The notes below the pieces were generated by a model, which had not been told where the DNA came from, ran no database searches, and saw nothing but the letters and a program-made list of their open reading frames with translations. The position numbers and the translations under genes are program-made. A stretch of 64,000 bases of DNA from Pontederia crassipes (Eukaryota; Streptophyta; Magnoliopsida; Commelinales; Pontederiaceae): contig CM060194.1 in the NCBI GenBank assembly GCA_030549335.1, positions 12,030,171 to 12,094,170 of the forward strand, written 5' to 3'. Each line of letters opens with the position of its first letter. Positions within the stretch are counted from its first letter, which is position 1. Below, one piece after another: positions 33,063 through 47,400 of the stretch.

Positions 33063-36000
33063 GTTACAATCAATCATAAAGCTCTAGCTGATTAGATTCT
33101 TAGAGTAAGGTTCAAAGCTCTAAGTTATAGACACTTATTGTAACCTTTGGGTATCCTAAGAGGCGCTAGATCATTAGAACTTTAACTCTATTTCAAGTTG
33201 TGGTTGAACCATTACAATCAATGATAAAGCTCTTGGGATTAGAGTCTTAGAGTAAGGTTCAAAGCACTAAGTTATAGATCCTTATTGTAACCTTTGGGTA
33301 TACTAAGAGGTGGTAGATCTTTAGAACTTTAATTTTATTTCAAACCGTAGTTGAACCATTACATTCAATGATAAAGCTCTTGGGCATTGTAGTCTTAGAG
33401 TAACGTTCAAAGCTCTAAGTTATAGATACTTATTATAACCTTGGGTTAGCTATGAGGTGATAGATCTTTAGAACTTTAATTCTATTTCAAACCGTAGTTG
33501 AACCATTACAGTCAATGATAAAGCTCTAGGGGATTAGATTTTTAGTGTAATGTTCAAAGCACATAGTTATAGACACCTATTATAACCTTTGGGTATGCTA
33601 AGAGGTGGCAGATCTTTAGAACTTTAAACTCTATTTCAAACTATAGTTGAACCATTACAATCAATGATAAAGCTCTTGGGCATTGGAGTCTTAGAGTAAC
33701 GTTCAAAGTTCTAAGCTATATATACTAAATATAACCATTGGGTATCCTAAGAGGTGATAGATCTTTAGAACGTCAACTCTATTTCAAATCGTAGTTAAAC
33801 CGTTGGAATCAATGATAAAACTCTTGGGGATTGGACTCTCAGAGTAAGGTTCAAAGTTCTAATTTATAGATTATTATTATAACCTTTGAGAATCTTAAGA
33901 GGTGATTGATCTTTAGAAATTTAACTCTATTCCAAATCTTAGTTGATCCATTACAATCATTGATAAGTTCTTGGGGATTAGAGTCTTAGAGTAAGATTCA
34001 AAGCTCAAAGTTATATATACTAATTACAACCTTTGAGTATTCTAAGAGGACGTACATCTCTAGAAATTTAACTCTATTTCAAATTGTAGTTAAACCGTTA
34101 CAATCAACGATAAAGCTCTTGGTGATTAGAGTCTTAGAGTAAGGGTCAATGTTCTAAATTATAGATACTTATTATAACCATTGGGTATACTAAGGGGTGG
34201 TAGATCTTTAGAATTTAACTCTATTTCAAACTGTAGTTGAACCGTCACAATCAATGATAAAGCTCTTGGACATTAGACTCTAAGACTAACGTTGAAAGCT
34301 CTTAGTTATAGATACTTATTATAATCTTTTGAACTTTAACTCTATTTCAAACCGTACTTGAACCGTTACAATCAATGATAAAGCTCTTGGGATTAGAGTC
34401 TTAGAGTAAGGTTCTAAGCTCTTAGTTATAGATACATATAATAACTTTTGGGTATCCTAAGAGGTGGTTGATCTTTAGAACTTTAACTCTATTTCAAATC
34501 GTAGTTGAACTGTTAGAATCAATGATAAAGCTGTTGGGCATTAGTTTCTTAGAGTAAGGTTCAAAGATCTAAGTTATACATACTAATTATAAACTTTGGG
34601 TATCCTAAGAGGAGGTAGATCTTTAGAACTTTAACTCTATTCCAAATTATAGTTGAACTGTTACAATCAATGATAAAGTTCTTGGAAATTAGATTCTAAG
34701 AATAAGGTTCAAAGCTCTAAGTTATAGACAACTTGTTATAACATTTGGGTATCCTAAGAGGTGTTAGATCTTTTGAACCTTAACTCCATTTCAAACTGTA
34801 GTTGAACTGTTACAATCAATGATAAAAGCTCTTGGAGATTTGATTCTTAGAGTAAGGTTTAAAGCTCAAAGTTATAGACACTTATTATAATGTTTCAGTA
34901 TCCTAAGAGGTGGTAGATGTTTAGAATTGTAAATCTATTTCAAACATTAGTTGAACCGTTACAATCAATTATAAAGCTCTTGGCATTGGACCCTTAGAGT
35001 AACGTTCAAAGTTCTAAGTTATATATACTTAATATAACCATTGGGTATCTTAAGAAGTAATAGACCTTTAGAACGTCAACTCTATTTCAAACCGTAGTTG
35101 AACCGTTAGAATCAATGATAAAGCTCTTGGGGATTGGACTCAGAGTAATGTTCAAAGCTCTAATTTATAGATACTTATTATAACCTTTGAGAATTTTAAG
35201 AGGTGATAGATCTTTAGAAATTTAACTCTATTCCAAATCTTAGTTGATCCGTTACAATCATTGATAAGTTCTTGGGGATTAGAGTCTTAGAGTAAGGTTC
35301 AAAGCTCGAAGTTATATATACTAATTCTAACCTTTGAGTATTCTAAGAGGACGTAGATCTCTAGAAATTTAACTCTATTTCAAATCATAGTTGAACCGTT
35401 ACAATCACTGATAAAGCTCTAGGGTATCCGAGTCTTAGAGTAAGGTTCAAATCTCTAAGTTATAGATAGTTGATATAACCATTGGGTATCCTACGAGGAG
35501 ATAAATTTTTAGAACTTTAACTCTATTTCAAACTGTAGTTGAACCGTTATAATCAATGATAAAGCTCTTGGGGATTAGAGTCTTGGAGTAAGTTTCAAAG
35601 CACTAAGTTATAGATACTTAATATAACCATTGGGTATCCTAAGAGGTCATAGATAGATCTTTAGAACTTTAAGTCTATTTTAAACCCTAGTTGAATTATA
35701 ACAATCAATGTTAAACCTCTTGGGGATTAGAGTCTTAGAGTAAGGTTCAAAGCAATAAGTTAGAGATACTAATTATAACCTTTCGGTATCATAAGAGATG
35801 GTAGATCATTAGAATTTTAACTCTATTTCAAACCGTAGTTGAACCATCATAATCAATGATAAAGCTCTTGGGGATCAGAGTCTTAGAGTAAGGTTCAACT
35901 CTCTATGTTATAGATAGTTAATATAACTATTGGGTATCCTAAGGGGTGAGAGATCTTTAGAACTTCAACTCTGTTTCAAACCGTTGTTGAACCCTTACAT

Positions 36001-39000
36001 TGAATGATAAAGCTCTTGGGGATTGGACTCTTAGAATAAAGTTCAAAGCTCTAATTTATAAATAATTATTATAACCTTTGTAAATCTTAAGAGGTGATAA
36101 GTTTTTAGAACTTTAACTCTATTTCAAATCATAGTTCAACCGTTACAAGCTCCGATAAGTTCTTAGGGATTAGAGTCCTAGAGTAAGGTTCAAAGCTCGA
36201 AGTTATATATGCTAATTATAACCTTTGGATATCCTAATAGGAGGTACATCTCTAGAAAATTTAACTCTATTTCAAAACGTAGTTGAACTGTTAAAATCAG
36301 CGATAAAGCTCTTGGTGATTAGAGTCTTAGAGTAAGGGTCAATTCTCTAAGTTATAGATACTTATTATAACCATTGGGTATGCTAAGAGGTGGTACATCT
36401 AAGTCTATTTGCAAACCGTAGTTGAATCATTACAATCAATGATAAAGCTCTTGAGGATTAGACTCTTCGACTAAGGTTCAAAGCTCTTAGTTATAGATAC
36501 TTATTATAACCTTTGTGTATCCTAAGAGGTGGTAGATCTTTTCAACTTTAACACTATTTCAAACCATAGTTGAACCGTTACAATAAATGATAAAGCTCCT
36601 CAGAATTAGATTATTAGAGTAACGTTCAAAGGTCAAACATATAGACACTTATTATAATGTTTGAGTATCCTAAGAGGTGATAGATCTTTAGAACTTTAAA
36701 TCTATTTCAAACTGTAGTTGAACCGTTTCAATCAATGATTACACTTTTGGGCATTAGTTTCTTAGAGTAAGGTTCAAAGATCTAAGTTATACACACTAAT
36801 TATAAACTTTGGGTATCCTAAGAGGAGGTAGATCTTCAGAACGTTAACTCTATTTCAAACCGTAGTTGAACTGTTACAATCGATGATAAAGCTCTTGGGA
36901 ATTAGATTCTTAGAGTAAGGTTCAAAGCACTAAGTTATAGACACTTATTTTAACGTCTGGGTATCCTAAGAGGTGGTAGATCTTTTGAACCTTAACTCTA
37001 TTTGAAACTGTAGTTGAACCATTACAATTAATGACAAAATCTCTTGGGTATTAGATTCTTAGAGTAAGGTTCAAAGCCCAAAGTTATAGAGACTTATTAT
37101 AACATTTGTGTATCGTAAGAGATGGTATATCTTTAGAACTTTAAATCTATTTCAAACTGTAGTTGAACCATTACAATCAATGATAAAGTTCATGGGGATT
37201 AGACTCAGACTAAGGTTCAAAGCTCTTACTTGTACATACTTATTATAACCTTTGTGTATCCTAAGAGGTGGTAGATCTTTTGATCTTTAACTCTATTTCA
37301 AACCGTAGTTGAACCGTTATAATCAATGATAAAGCTCTTGGGGATTAGACTCTTAGACTAAGGTTCAAAGCACTTAGTTATACATACTTATTATAACCTT
37401 TGTGTATCCTAAGAGGTGGTAGATCTTTAGAACTTTAACTCTATTTTAAACCGTAGTTGAACCGTTACAATCAATGATAAAGCTCTTGGTGATCAGAGTC
37501 TTAGAGTAAGGTTCAAAGCTCTTAGTTATAGATACTTATAATAACCTTTGGGTATCCTAAGATGTGGTAGATCTTTAGCACTTTAACTCTATTTCAAAAC
37601 GTAGTTGAACCGTTACAATTAATGACAAAGCTCTTGGGAATTAGATTCTTAGAGTAAGGTTCAGAGCTCAATGTTATAGACACTTATTATAATGTTTGTG
37701 TATCCTAAGAGGTGGTTGATCTTTAGAACTTTAAATCTATTTCAAACTGTAGTTGAACCGTTACAATCAATGATAATGCTTTTGGGCATTAGTTTCTTAG
37801 AGTAAGGTTCAAAGCTCTAAGTTATAAACACTAATTATAAACTCTGGATATCCTAAGAGGTGGTAGATCTTTAGAACTTTAACTCTATTTTGAAGCGTAG
37901 TTGAACCGTTACAATCAATGATAAAGCCCTTCGGAATTAGATTCTTAGAGTAACGTTCAAAGCTCAAAGTTATAGACACTTATTATAATGTTTCAGTATC
38001 CTAAGAGGTGGTAGATCTATAGAACTTTAAATCTATTTCAAACTGTAGTTGAACCGTTACAATCAATGATAAAGCTCTTGAGCATTAGTTTCTTAGAGTA
38101 AGGTTCAAAGACCTGAGTTATACACACTAATTATAAACTTTGGGTATCCTAAGAGGAGGTTGATCTTCAAAACTTTAACTCTATTTCAAATCGTAGTTGA
38201 ACTGTTACAATCAATGATAAAGCTCTTGGGAATTAGATTCTTGGAGTAAGGTTCAAAGCACTAAGTTATAGACACTCATTTTAACGTTTGGGTATCCTAA
38301 GAGGTGGTATATCTTTTGAACCTTAACCCTATTTGAAACTGTAGTTGAACCAATACAATTAATGATAAAAGCTCTTGGGGATTAGATTCTTAGAGTAAGG
38401 TTCAAAGCTCAAAGTTCTGGACACTTATTATAATGTTTGAGTATCCTAAGAGGTGGTAGATCGTTAGAACTTTAAATCTATTTGAAACTGTAGTTGAACC
38501 GTTACAATCACTGATAAAGTTCTTGGGGATTAGACTCAGACTAAGGTTCAAAGCTCTTAGTTGTACATACTTATTATAACCTTTGTGTATCCTAAGAGGT
38601 GGTAGATCTTTTGAACTTTAACTCTATTTCAAATCGTAGTTGAACTGCTACAATCAATGATAAAGCTCTTGGGGGTTAGACTCTTAGACTAAGGTTCAAA
38701 GCTCTTAGTTATACATACTTATTATAACCTTTGTGTATCCTAAGAGGTGGTAGATCTTTAGAACTTTAACTCTATTTCAAACCGTAGTTGAACCGTTACA
38801 ATTAATGATAAAGCTCTTGGGGATTAGACTCTTAGACTAAGGTTCAAAGCTCTTAGTTATAGATACTTATTATAACCTTTGTGTATCCTAAGAGGTGGTA
38901 GATCTTTTCAACTTTAACACTATTTCAAACCACAGTTGAACCATTACATTAAATGATAAAGCTCCTTGGAATTAGATTATTAGAGTAACGTTCAAAAGTC

Positions 39001-39286
39001 AAAGTTATGGACACTTATTATAATGTTTGAGTATTCTAAGAGGTGGTAGATCTTTAGAACTTTAAATCTATTTCAAACTGTAGTTGAACTGTTTCAATCA
39101 ATGATTACACTTTTGGGCATTAGTTTCTTAGAGTAAGGTTCAAAGCACTAAGTTATAGACACTTATTTTAACGTCTGGGTATCCTAAGAGGTGGTAGATC
39201 TTTTGAACCTTAACACTATTTCAAACTGTAGTTGAACCATTACAATTAATGATAAAAGATCTTGGGGATTAAATTCTTAGAGTAAG
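33063..39286. repeat. Satellite A block 7 with higher-order structure
   Basis: About 42 monomers of 148 bp. Blocks of several distinctive monomers recur: 33712-34078 with 35015-35380 (offset about 1303), and 36757-37260 with 38087-38590 (offset about 1330, nine monomers). A further copy of another block begins about 2370 bp later (36520 versus 38890, 16 monomers). The array stops at 39286, where satellite B begins without spacer. No genes. Confidence 0.92.
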
Positions 39287-42200
39287 AAAATGGCACGAAA
39301 AGGCGTGCGTACGAATTTTCACACCCCCAAAAAATTTTCGCCCGATTCCATTTTTGTGTCTCAATCAATCTCACCATGCATTAGCATGCACGAAAGCGTC
39401 AATAATTTCGCGTCTTTTTGCCTTCTTGGTTGAAAACACGGGTAAAAGGCGGGAGAAGGCGCAGGCGCGAATTTTCGCACTCCCAAAAGATTTTCGTCCC
39501 AATCATATCACCATGCATCAACATGCGCGAAAGCGTCAAAAATTTTGCATCTTTTCACAGCATAAAAATTTTTGCATCTTTTGACCTTCATGGCTAAAAA
39601 CACGAGTAAAATGCACGGAAAGGCAAGCGCGTGAATTTTCGCACCCCCGGAAAATTATCACTGGAGTCCATTTTTTCTTCCCAATCATCTCACCATGCGT
39701 TAACATGCAAGAAAGCGTAGAAAATTTTGCATCTTTTGTCAGCGTAAAAAATTTTGCGTCTATTGACATTCTTGGCTGAAAACATGAGTAAAAGGCACGT
39801 AAAGGCGCGCGCAAGAATTTTCACACCCCAAGAAAATTTTCGCCCGTGACCATTTTTTCGTCCCAATCATCTTATCATGCATCAACAAGCATGAAAACGT
39901 CGAAAATTTTGCATCTTTTGACAGTGTAAAAAATTTCGCGTGTTTTGACCTTCTTGGATGAAAACACGAGTAAATGGCGCAAAAATGCGCGTGCGCGAAT
40001 TTTTGCACCCCCGAAAAATTTTCGTCCGAGTCCATTTTTTCATCCCAATCATCTCACCTGCATCAATATGCATGAAAGCGTCAAAAATTTCGCGTCTTTA
40101 GGCCTTCTTAGTTGAAAACACGCGTAAATGGCGAGAAAGGACGCGGGAGCGAATTTTCGCACCCCCGAAATATTTTTGCCCGTGTCTTTTTTTCGTCCCA
40201 ATCATCTCACCAGGCATCAACATGCACGAAAGCATTGAAAATATTGCATCTTTTGACAGCGTAAAAAAATTCGCATGTAAAGGCATGTAAAGGCGTGCAG
40301 GAATTTTTGCACCCCCATAAAATTTTCGCAAGTGTCCATTTTTTCATCCCAGTCATCTCACCATGCATCAACAAGCACGAAAGCGTAAAAAAATTTGCGT
40401 CTTTTGACCATCTTGGCTGAAAACACGAGTAAAAGGCGCGCGCGCGAATTTTCGCACCCCCGAAAAATTTTCGCCCGAGCCTTTTTTTCGTCCCAATCAT
40501 CTCAACATGCAAAAACATGCATGAAAGCGTCGAAAATTTTGCATCTTTTGACAGCGTAAAAAATTTTGCGTCTTTTGACCTTCTTGGCTTAAAACAAGAG
40601 TAAAAGGCGCGTAAAGGCGCGTGCAGGAATTTTCGCACCCCCGGAAAATTTACCCCCGTGCCCATTTTTTCGCCTCAATCATCTCACCATGCATCAACAA
40701 GCACGAAAGCGTCAAAAACTTCGCATCTTTTGACAGCGTAAAAAATTTTACATCTTTTGTCCTTCTTGGCTGAAAACTCGAGTAAAAGGCGTGAAAAGGC
40801 ATGAGCGCGAATTTTCGCACCCCCGAAAAATTTTCGCCCGAGTCTATTTTTTCTTCCCAATCAGGTAACCATGCACACACATACAAGAAAGCGTCAAAAA
40901 TTTTGCATCTTTTGGCCGCGTAAAAAATTTTGCGTCTTTTGACCTTCTTAGCTGAAAACACGAGTAAAAGGCGTGAAAAGTCGCACGCACGAATTTTCGC
41001 ACCCCCAAAAAATTTTCACCCGAGTCTATTTTTTTGTCCCAATCATCTCACCATGCATCAACATGCACGAAAGCCTCGAAAATTTTGCATCTTTTGACAG
41101 CATTAAAAATTTTGTGTCTTTTGACTTTCTTGGCTGAAAACAAGAGTAAAAGGCGCAAAAAGGCGCGCGCACGAATTTTCGCACCCCCGAAAATTTTTGC
41201 ACATTTCCATTTTTTCGTCCCAAACATCTCACCATGCATCAACAAGCACGTAAGCGTCAAAAATTTTGCATCTTTTGACAGCGTAAAAAATTTTGCGTCT
41301 TTTGACCTTGTTGGCTGAAAACACAAGTAAAAGGCCCGTAAAGCCGTGCAAGAATTTTCGCACCCCCAGAAAATTTTCGCCAGTGTCCATTTTTTTGTCC
41401 CAGCCATCTCACCATGCATCAACCAGCACGAAAGCATCAAAAATTTCGTATCTTTTGATAGCATAAAAAATTTCGCATCTTTTGACCTTATAGGCTGAAA
41501 ACACGAGTAAAAGGCACGAGAAGGCGCGCACGCGAATTTACGCACCCCCAGAAAATTTTTGTCCGAGCTTTTTTTTTCGTCCCAATCATCTCACCATGCA
41601 AAAACATGTATGAAAGCATCGAAAATTTTGCATCTTTTGACAGCGTCAAAAATTGTGTCTTTTGACCTTCTTGGCTTAAAACAAGAGTAAAAGGCGCGCG
41701 TAGGAATTTTCGCACCCCTAAAAAAATTTTCCCCGTGTCCATTTTTTCGACCCATCATCTCACCATACATCAACAAGCACGAAAGTGTCGAAAACTTCGC
41801 ATCTTTTGACAGCGTCAAAAATTTTGCGTCTTTTGACCTTCTTGGCATACACATGCACGAAAGTGTAAAAAATTTTGCATCTTTTGACCGCGTAAAAAAT
41901 TTCGCGTCTTTTGACCTTCTTGGCTGAAAACACGAGTAAAAGACGCACGAACGAATTTTCGCACCCGCGAAAAATTTTCACCCGAGCCCTTTTTCATCCC
42001 AATCATCTCACCATGCAGAAACATGCACGAAAACGTCAAAAATTTTTCATCTTTTTCCAGCGTCGAAAATTTTGCGTCTTTGGACCTTCTGGCTGAAAAC
42101 AAGAGTAAAAGGCGCAAAAAGGAGCGCGCACGAATTTTCGCACCCCAGAAAATTATTTCCCCAAGTCCATTTTTTCGTCCCAATCATATTACCATGCATC

Positions 42201-44460
42201 AACAAGCACGAAAGCGTCAAAAAATTCGCATCCTTTGACAGCGTAAAAAATTTCACATCTTTTGACCTTCTTAGCTAAAAACGCAAGTAAACGACGCGTA
42301 AAGGCACGCGCAAGAATTTTCGCACCCCGGAATATTTTCGTCCATCTCCATTTTTTCATCCCAATCATCTCACCATGCATCAATAAGCACGCAAGCATAA
42401 AAAATTTCGCATCTTTTGACCTTCTTGGCTGAAAACACGAGTAAAAGGCACGTAAAGCCGCGTAGGAATTTTCGCACCCCAGGAAAATTTTTGTCCGTGT
42501 TCATTTTTTCGTCCCAATCATCTCACCATGCATCAACAAGCACGAAACGTCGAAAGTTTTACATCTTTTGACAGGGTCACAAATTTCTCGTCTTTTGACC
42601 TTCTTGGGTGAAAACATGAATAATGGTGGGAAAAGGCACGCACACGAATTTTTGCACCACCGAAAAATTTTTGACCGAGTCCATTTTTTCGTCCTAATCA
42701 TCTCACCATGCAAAAACATGCACGAAATGTCTAAAATTTCGCATCCATCGACAACGTCAAAAATTTCACGTCTTTTGACCTTCTTGGCTGAAAACAAGAG
42801 TAAAAGGTCCGTAAAGGCGCGCGCAAGAATTTTTGCACCCCCGAAAAATTTTCCCTCATGTCCATTTTTTCGCCCCAATCATGTCACCATGCATCAACAA
42901 GCAAAAAAGCATAAAAAGTTTCGCATCTTTTGACAGCGTATAAAATTTCGCGTCTTTTGACTTTGTTGGCTGAAAACACGAGTAAAAGGCGCGTAAAGCC
43001 GTGCAAGAATTTTCGCACCCCCGAAAAATTTTCGCCCATGTCCATTTTTTTGTCCCAATCATCTCACCATGCATCAACAAGCATGAAAGCATCGAAAGTT
43101 TTACATCTTTTGACAGGGTCATAAATTTCTCGTCTTTTGACCTTCTTGGCTGAAAAAATGAATAATGGCGCAAAAAGGCGCGCACGCAAATTTTCGCACC
43201 ACCGAAAAATTTTCGACCGAGTCCATTTTTCGTCCCAATTATCTCACCCGCAAAAACATGCACCAAAATGTCAAAAATTTTGCATCTATCGACAACATCA
43301 GAAATTTCGCATCTTTTGATCCCTTCTTGGTTGAAAACAAGAGTAAAAGGCCGTAAAGGCGTGCGCAGGAATTTTCGCACCCCCAAAAAATTTTCCCCCA
43401 TGTTCATTTTTTCGTCCCAATCATGCACTATGCATCAACAAATACGAAAATGTCGAAAATTTCACATCTTTTGACAGCGTAAAAAATTTCGTGTCTTTTG
43501 ACCTTCTTGGCTTAAAACACGAGTAAAAGGCGCACGCACGAATTTTCGCACGCCCGAAAATTTTTTGCCCGAGTCAATTTTTTTGTTCTAATCATCACAC
43601 TATGCATCAATATGCATGAAACATTTTGCGTCTTTTGGCCTTCTTGGTTGAAGGAATTTTCGCACCCACGAAAAATTTTCGCGCATGTCCATTTTTTTGC
43701 CTCAATCATCTCACCATGCATCACCAAGCACGAAAGTGTCGACAATTTTGCATCTTTTGACAGCGCCAAAAATTTCACGTCTTTTGATCTTGTTGGCTGA
43801 AAATACGAGTAAAAGGCGTGAAAAGGCGTGCGTGCGAATTTTCGCATCCCCGAAAAATTTTCGCTCGAGTCCATTTTTTCGTCCCAATCATCTCACCATG
43901 CATCAACATGCACGAAAGCATAAAAATTTTGACGTCTTTTGACAGCTTCAAAAATTTCACGTCTTTTGACCTTCTTGGTTGAAAATATGTGTAGAAGGTC
44001 GAAAAAGCCGCGTGCACGAATTTTCGCATACCAGAAAAATTTTTACACGAGTCCATTTTTTCGTCCCAATCATCTTACCATGCATCAACATGCACAAAAG
44101 CGTAAAAAATTTTGCGTCTTTTTACAGCGTCAAAAATTTCACATCTTTTGACCTTTCGGCTGAAAACAAGAGTAAATGGCGTGAAAAGGCCTGCGTACCA
44201 ATTTTCGCACCCCCGAAAAATTTTCGTTCGAGTCCATTTTTTTGTCCCAATCATCTCATCATGCAGCAACATGCATGAAAGCGTAAAATATTTCACTTCT
44301 TTTGGCCTTCTTGGTTGAAAACACGCGTAAAAGGCGGGAAAAGGCGAGGGCGCGAATTTTCGCAACCTCGAAAAATTTTTGCCCGAGTCTAGTTTTTTGT
44401 CCCAATCATCTCACCATGCATCAAAATGCACGAAAGCGTAAAAAATTTTGCCTCTTTTGA
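39287..44460. repeat. Satellite B, first orientation
   Basis: A tandem repeat unrelated to satellite A. Each unit contains GAATTTTCGCACCCCCGAAA, CCATTTTTTCGTCCCAATCA, TCTCACCATGCATCAACATG, CACGAAAGCGTC and CTTTTGACCTTCTTGGCTGA. Short units are about 155 bp and long units about 182 bp; long units have an extra 27-bp piece holding GCATCTTTTGACAGCGTAAA. The GCGCGCGC core and many CG dinucleotides are kept, with frequent CG/TG/CA variation between copies. Long open frames on both strands come from the repeat and are not genes. Confidence 0.92.
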
Positions 44461-47400
44461 CGCGAAATTTTGAAGCTGTCAAAAGATGCAAAAATTTCAA
44501 CGCTTTCGTGCATGTTGATGCATGGTGAGATGATTGGGACGAAAAAATGAACTCGGGCGTAAATTTTTCGGGGGTGCGAAAATTCGCGCGCGCGGCTTTT
44601 CGTGCCTTTTACTCGTGTTTTCAACCAAGAAGGCCAAAAGACGCGAAATTTTTGACGCTTTTGTGCATGTTATGCATGGTGAGATGATTGGGATGAAAAA
44701 ATAGATTCTGGCGAAAACTTTTCAGGGATGCGAAAATTTGCGCGCACGTCCTTTTTGCGCCTTTTAGTCATATTTTCAGCCAAGAAGGTCAAAAGACCCG
44801 AAATTTTTGAAGCTGTCAAAACATGCAAATTTTTTCATGCTTTCGTGCATGTTGATGCATGGTGAGATGATTGGGACGAAAAAATTGACTCGGGTGAAAA
44901 TTTTTCGGGGGTGCGAAAATTCGCGCGCGCGCCTTTTCTCGTGTTTTCAGCCAAGAAGGTCAAAAGACGTGAAATTTTTGAAGCTGTCAAAAGATGCGAA
45001 ATTTTTTACGCTTTCATGAATGATGAGATGATTGGGGTAAAAAAATAGACCCGGACGAAAATTTTTCGGGGGGTGCGAAAATTCGTGCACGCGCCTTTTC
45101 GCACCTTTTACTCGTGTTTTGAGCCAAGAAGGTCAAAGGATGCAAAAATTTTTAAACTATCAAAAGATGCGAAATTTTGACACTTTCGTGCATGTTGATG
45201 CATGGTGAGATGATTGTGACGAAAAAATGGACTCGGTCGAAAATTTTTCGGTGGTGCGAAAAATCGCACGCGCCTTTTACTCGTGTTTTCAGCGAAGAAA
45301 GTCAAAGGTCGCGAAAATTTTTAAGCTGTGAAAAGATGCAAATTTTTTTACGCTTTCGTGCACGTTGATGTACGGTGAGATGATTGGGACGAAAAAATGA
45401 ACTCGGGCGAAAATATTTCGGGGTTGCAAAAATTCGCAGCGCGCGACTTTTCGCGCCTTTTACTCGTGATTTCAACCAAGAAGGGCAAAAGACGTGAAAT
45501 TTTTTATGCTTTCATGCATGTTGATTCATGGTTAGATGATTGGGATGAAAAAATAAACACGGGCAATAATTTTCCGAGGATGCGAAAATTCCTGCACCCC
45601 TTTACGTGCCTTTTACTCGTGTTTTCAGTCAAGAAGTCCAAAAGACGCAAAATTTTTTTTGCTATCAAAAGATGCAAAATTATTGACACCTTTGTGCATG
45701 GTGAGATGATTGGAATGAAAAATGGACTCAGGCGAAAATTTTCGGGGGTCCGAAAAATCGCATGCCCATTTTTTCGTGCTCTTTTACACGTGTTCTCAAC
45801 CAAGAAGGCCAAAAGACGCAAATTTTTTTACGCTTTCGTGCATGTTGATGCATGGTGAGATGATTGGGCGACAAATGGACTCGGGCAAAAATTTTTTGGT
45901 GTTGCAAAATTTCTTGCGAGCGCGCCTTTTACTCTTGTTTTCAGCCAAGAAGGTCAAAAGACGCGAAATTTTTTACGCTGTCAAAAGATGCAAAATTTTG
46001 GACTCTTTTTGTGCATGTTGATGCATGGTGAGATGATTGGGATGAAAAAATGGACTCGGACAAAAAGTTTTCGGGGGGTAAGGATGCAAAATGTTTTATG
46101 CATTCGTGCATGTTGATGCATGGGGAGATCATTGGGACGAAAAAAGGACTCGGGAGAAACTTTTTCGGGGGTCCAAAAATTTGCGCGCGCGTCTTTTCCC
46201 GCTTTTACGGGTGTTCTCAACCAAGAAGGCCACAAGACGCGAAATTTTTGACACTTTCGTGCATGTGGATGCATGGTGAGATGATTTTAATGAAAAATGG
46301 ACTTGGGCGAAAATTTTTCGGGGTTGCAAAAATTACTGCGAGCCTTTAGGTGCCTTTTGCTCGTATTTTCAGCAAAGAAGATCAAAAGACGCGAAATTTT
46401 TGACGTTGTCAAAAAATACAAAATTTTCAACGCTTTGGTGCATGTTGATGCATGGTGAGATGGTTGGATGAAAAATTGGACTCGGACGAAAATTTTTCGG
46501 GGGTGCGAAAAATCGTGCCCGCACCTTTTCCCGCCTTTTACACGCGTTTTCAACCAAGAAGGCCAAAAGACGCGAAATTTTTTACGCTTTCGTGCATCTT
46601 GATGCATGTTGAAATGATTGGGACGAAAAAATGGAATCGGCTGAAAAATTTCTGGGGGTACGAAAATTCATGCACGCGTCTGTTCTCGTCTTTTACTCTT
46701 GTTCTCAGTCAAGAAGGTCAAAACAAGCGAAATTTTGGTGTCAAAAGATGCAAAATTTTTTACTCTTTCATGCATGTTGATGCATGGTGACACGATTGGG
46801 ACGAAAAAATGGACTCAGACAAAAATTTTCGGGGGTGCAAAAATTCACGCGCGCGCCTTTTCACGCCTTTTACGTGTGTTTTCAACCAAGAAGGCCAAAA
46901 GACGTGAAATTTTTTTACACTTTCGTGCATGCTGATGCAAAGTGAGATGATTGGGATGAAAAAAAGGACTCGGGCAAAAATTTTTCGAGGATGCAAAAAT
47001 TCGAGCCGCGTCTTTTCACGCCTTTTACCGGTGTTCTCAACCAAGAAGGCCAAATGACGGAAAATTTTCGACGCTTTCGTGCATGTAGATGCATGGTGAG
47101 ATGATTTTAACGAAAAAATGGACTCGAGCTAAAATTTTTCGGGGTTACGAAAATTCCTGCTCGCTTTTTGCTCGTATTTTCAGCCAAGAAGGACAAAAGA
47201 CGCAAAATTTTTGACGCTGTCGAAAGATACGAAATTTTTGACGCTTTCGTGCATGTTGATGCATGGTGAGATGATTGGGACGAGAAAATGGACTCGGGCG
47301 AAAATTTTTGGTGGTGCGAAAAATCGTGCCACCGCCTTTTACGTGTGTTTTCAACCAAGAAGGCCAAAAGACGCAAAATTTTCGACGCTTTCATGCATGT

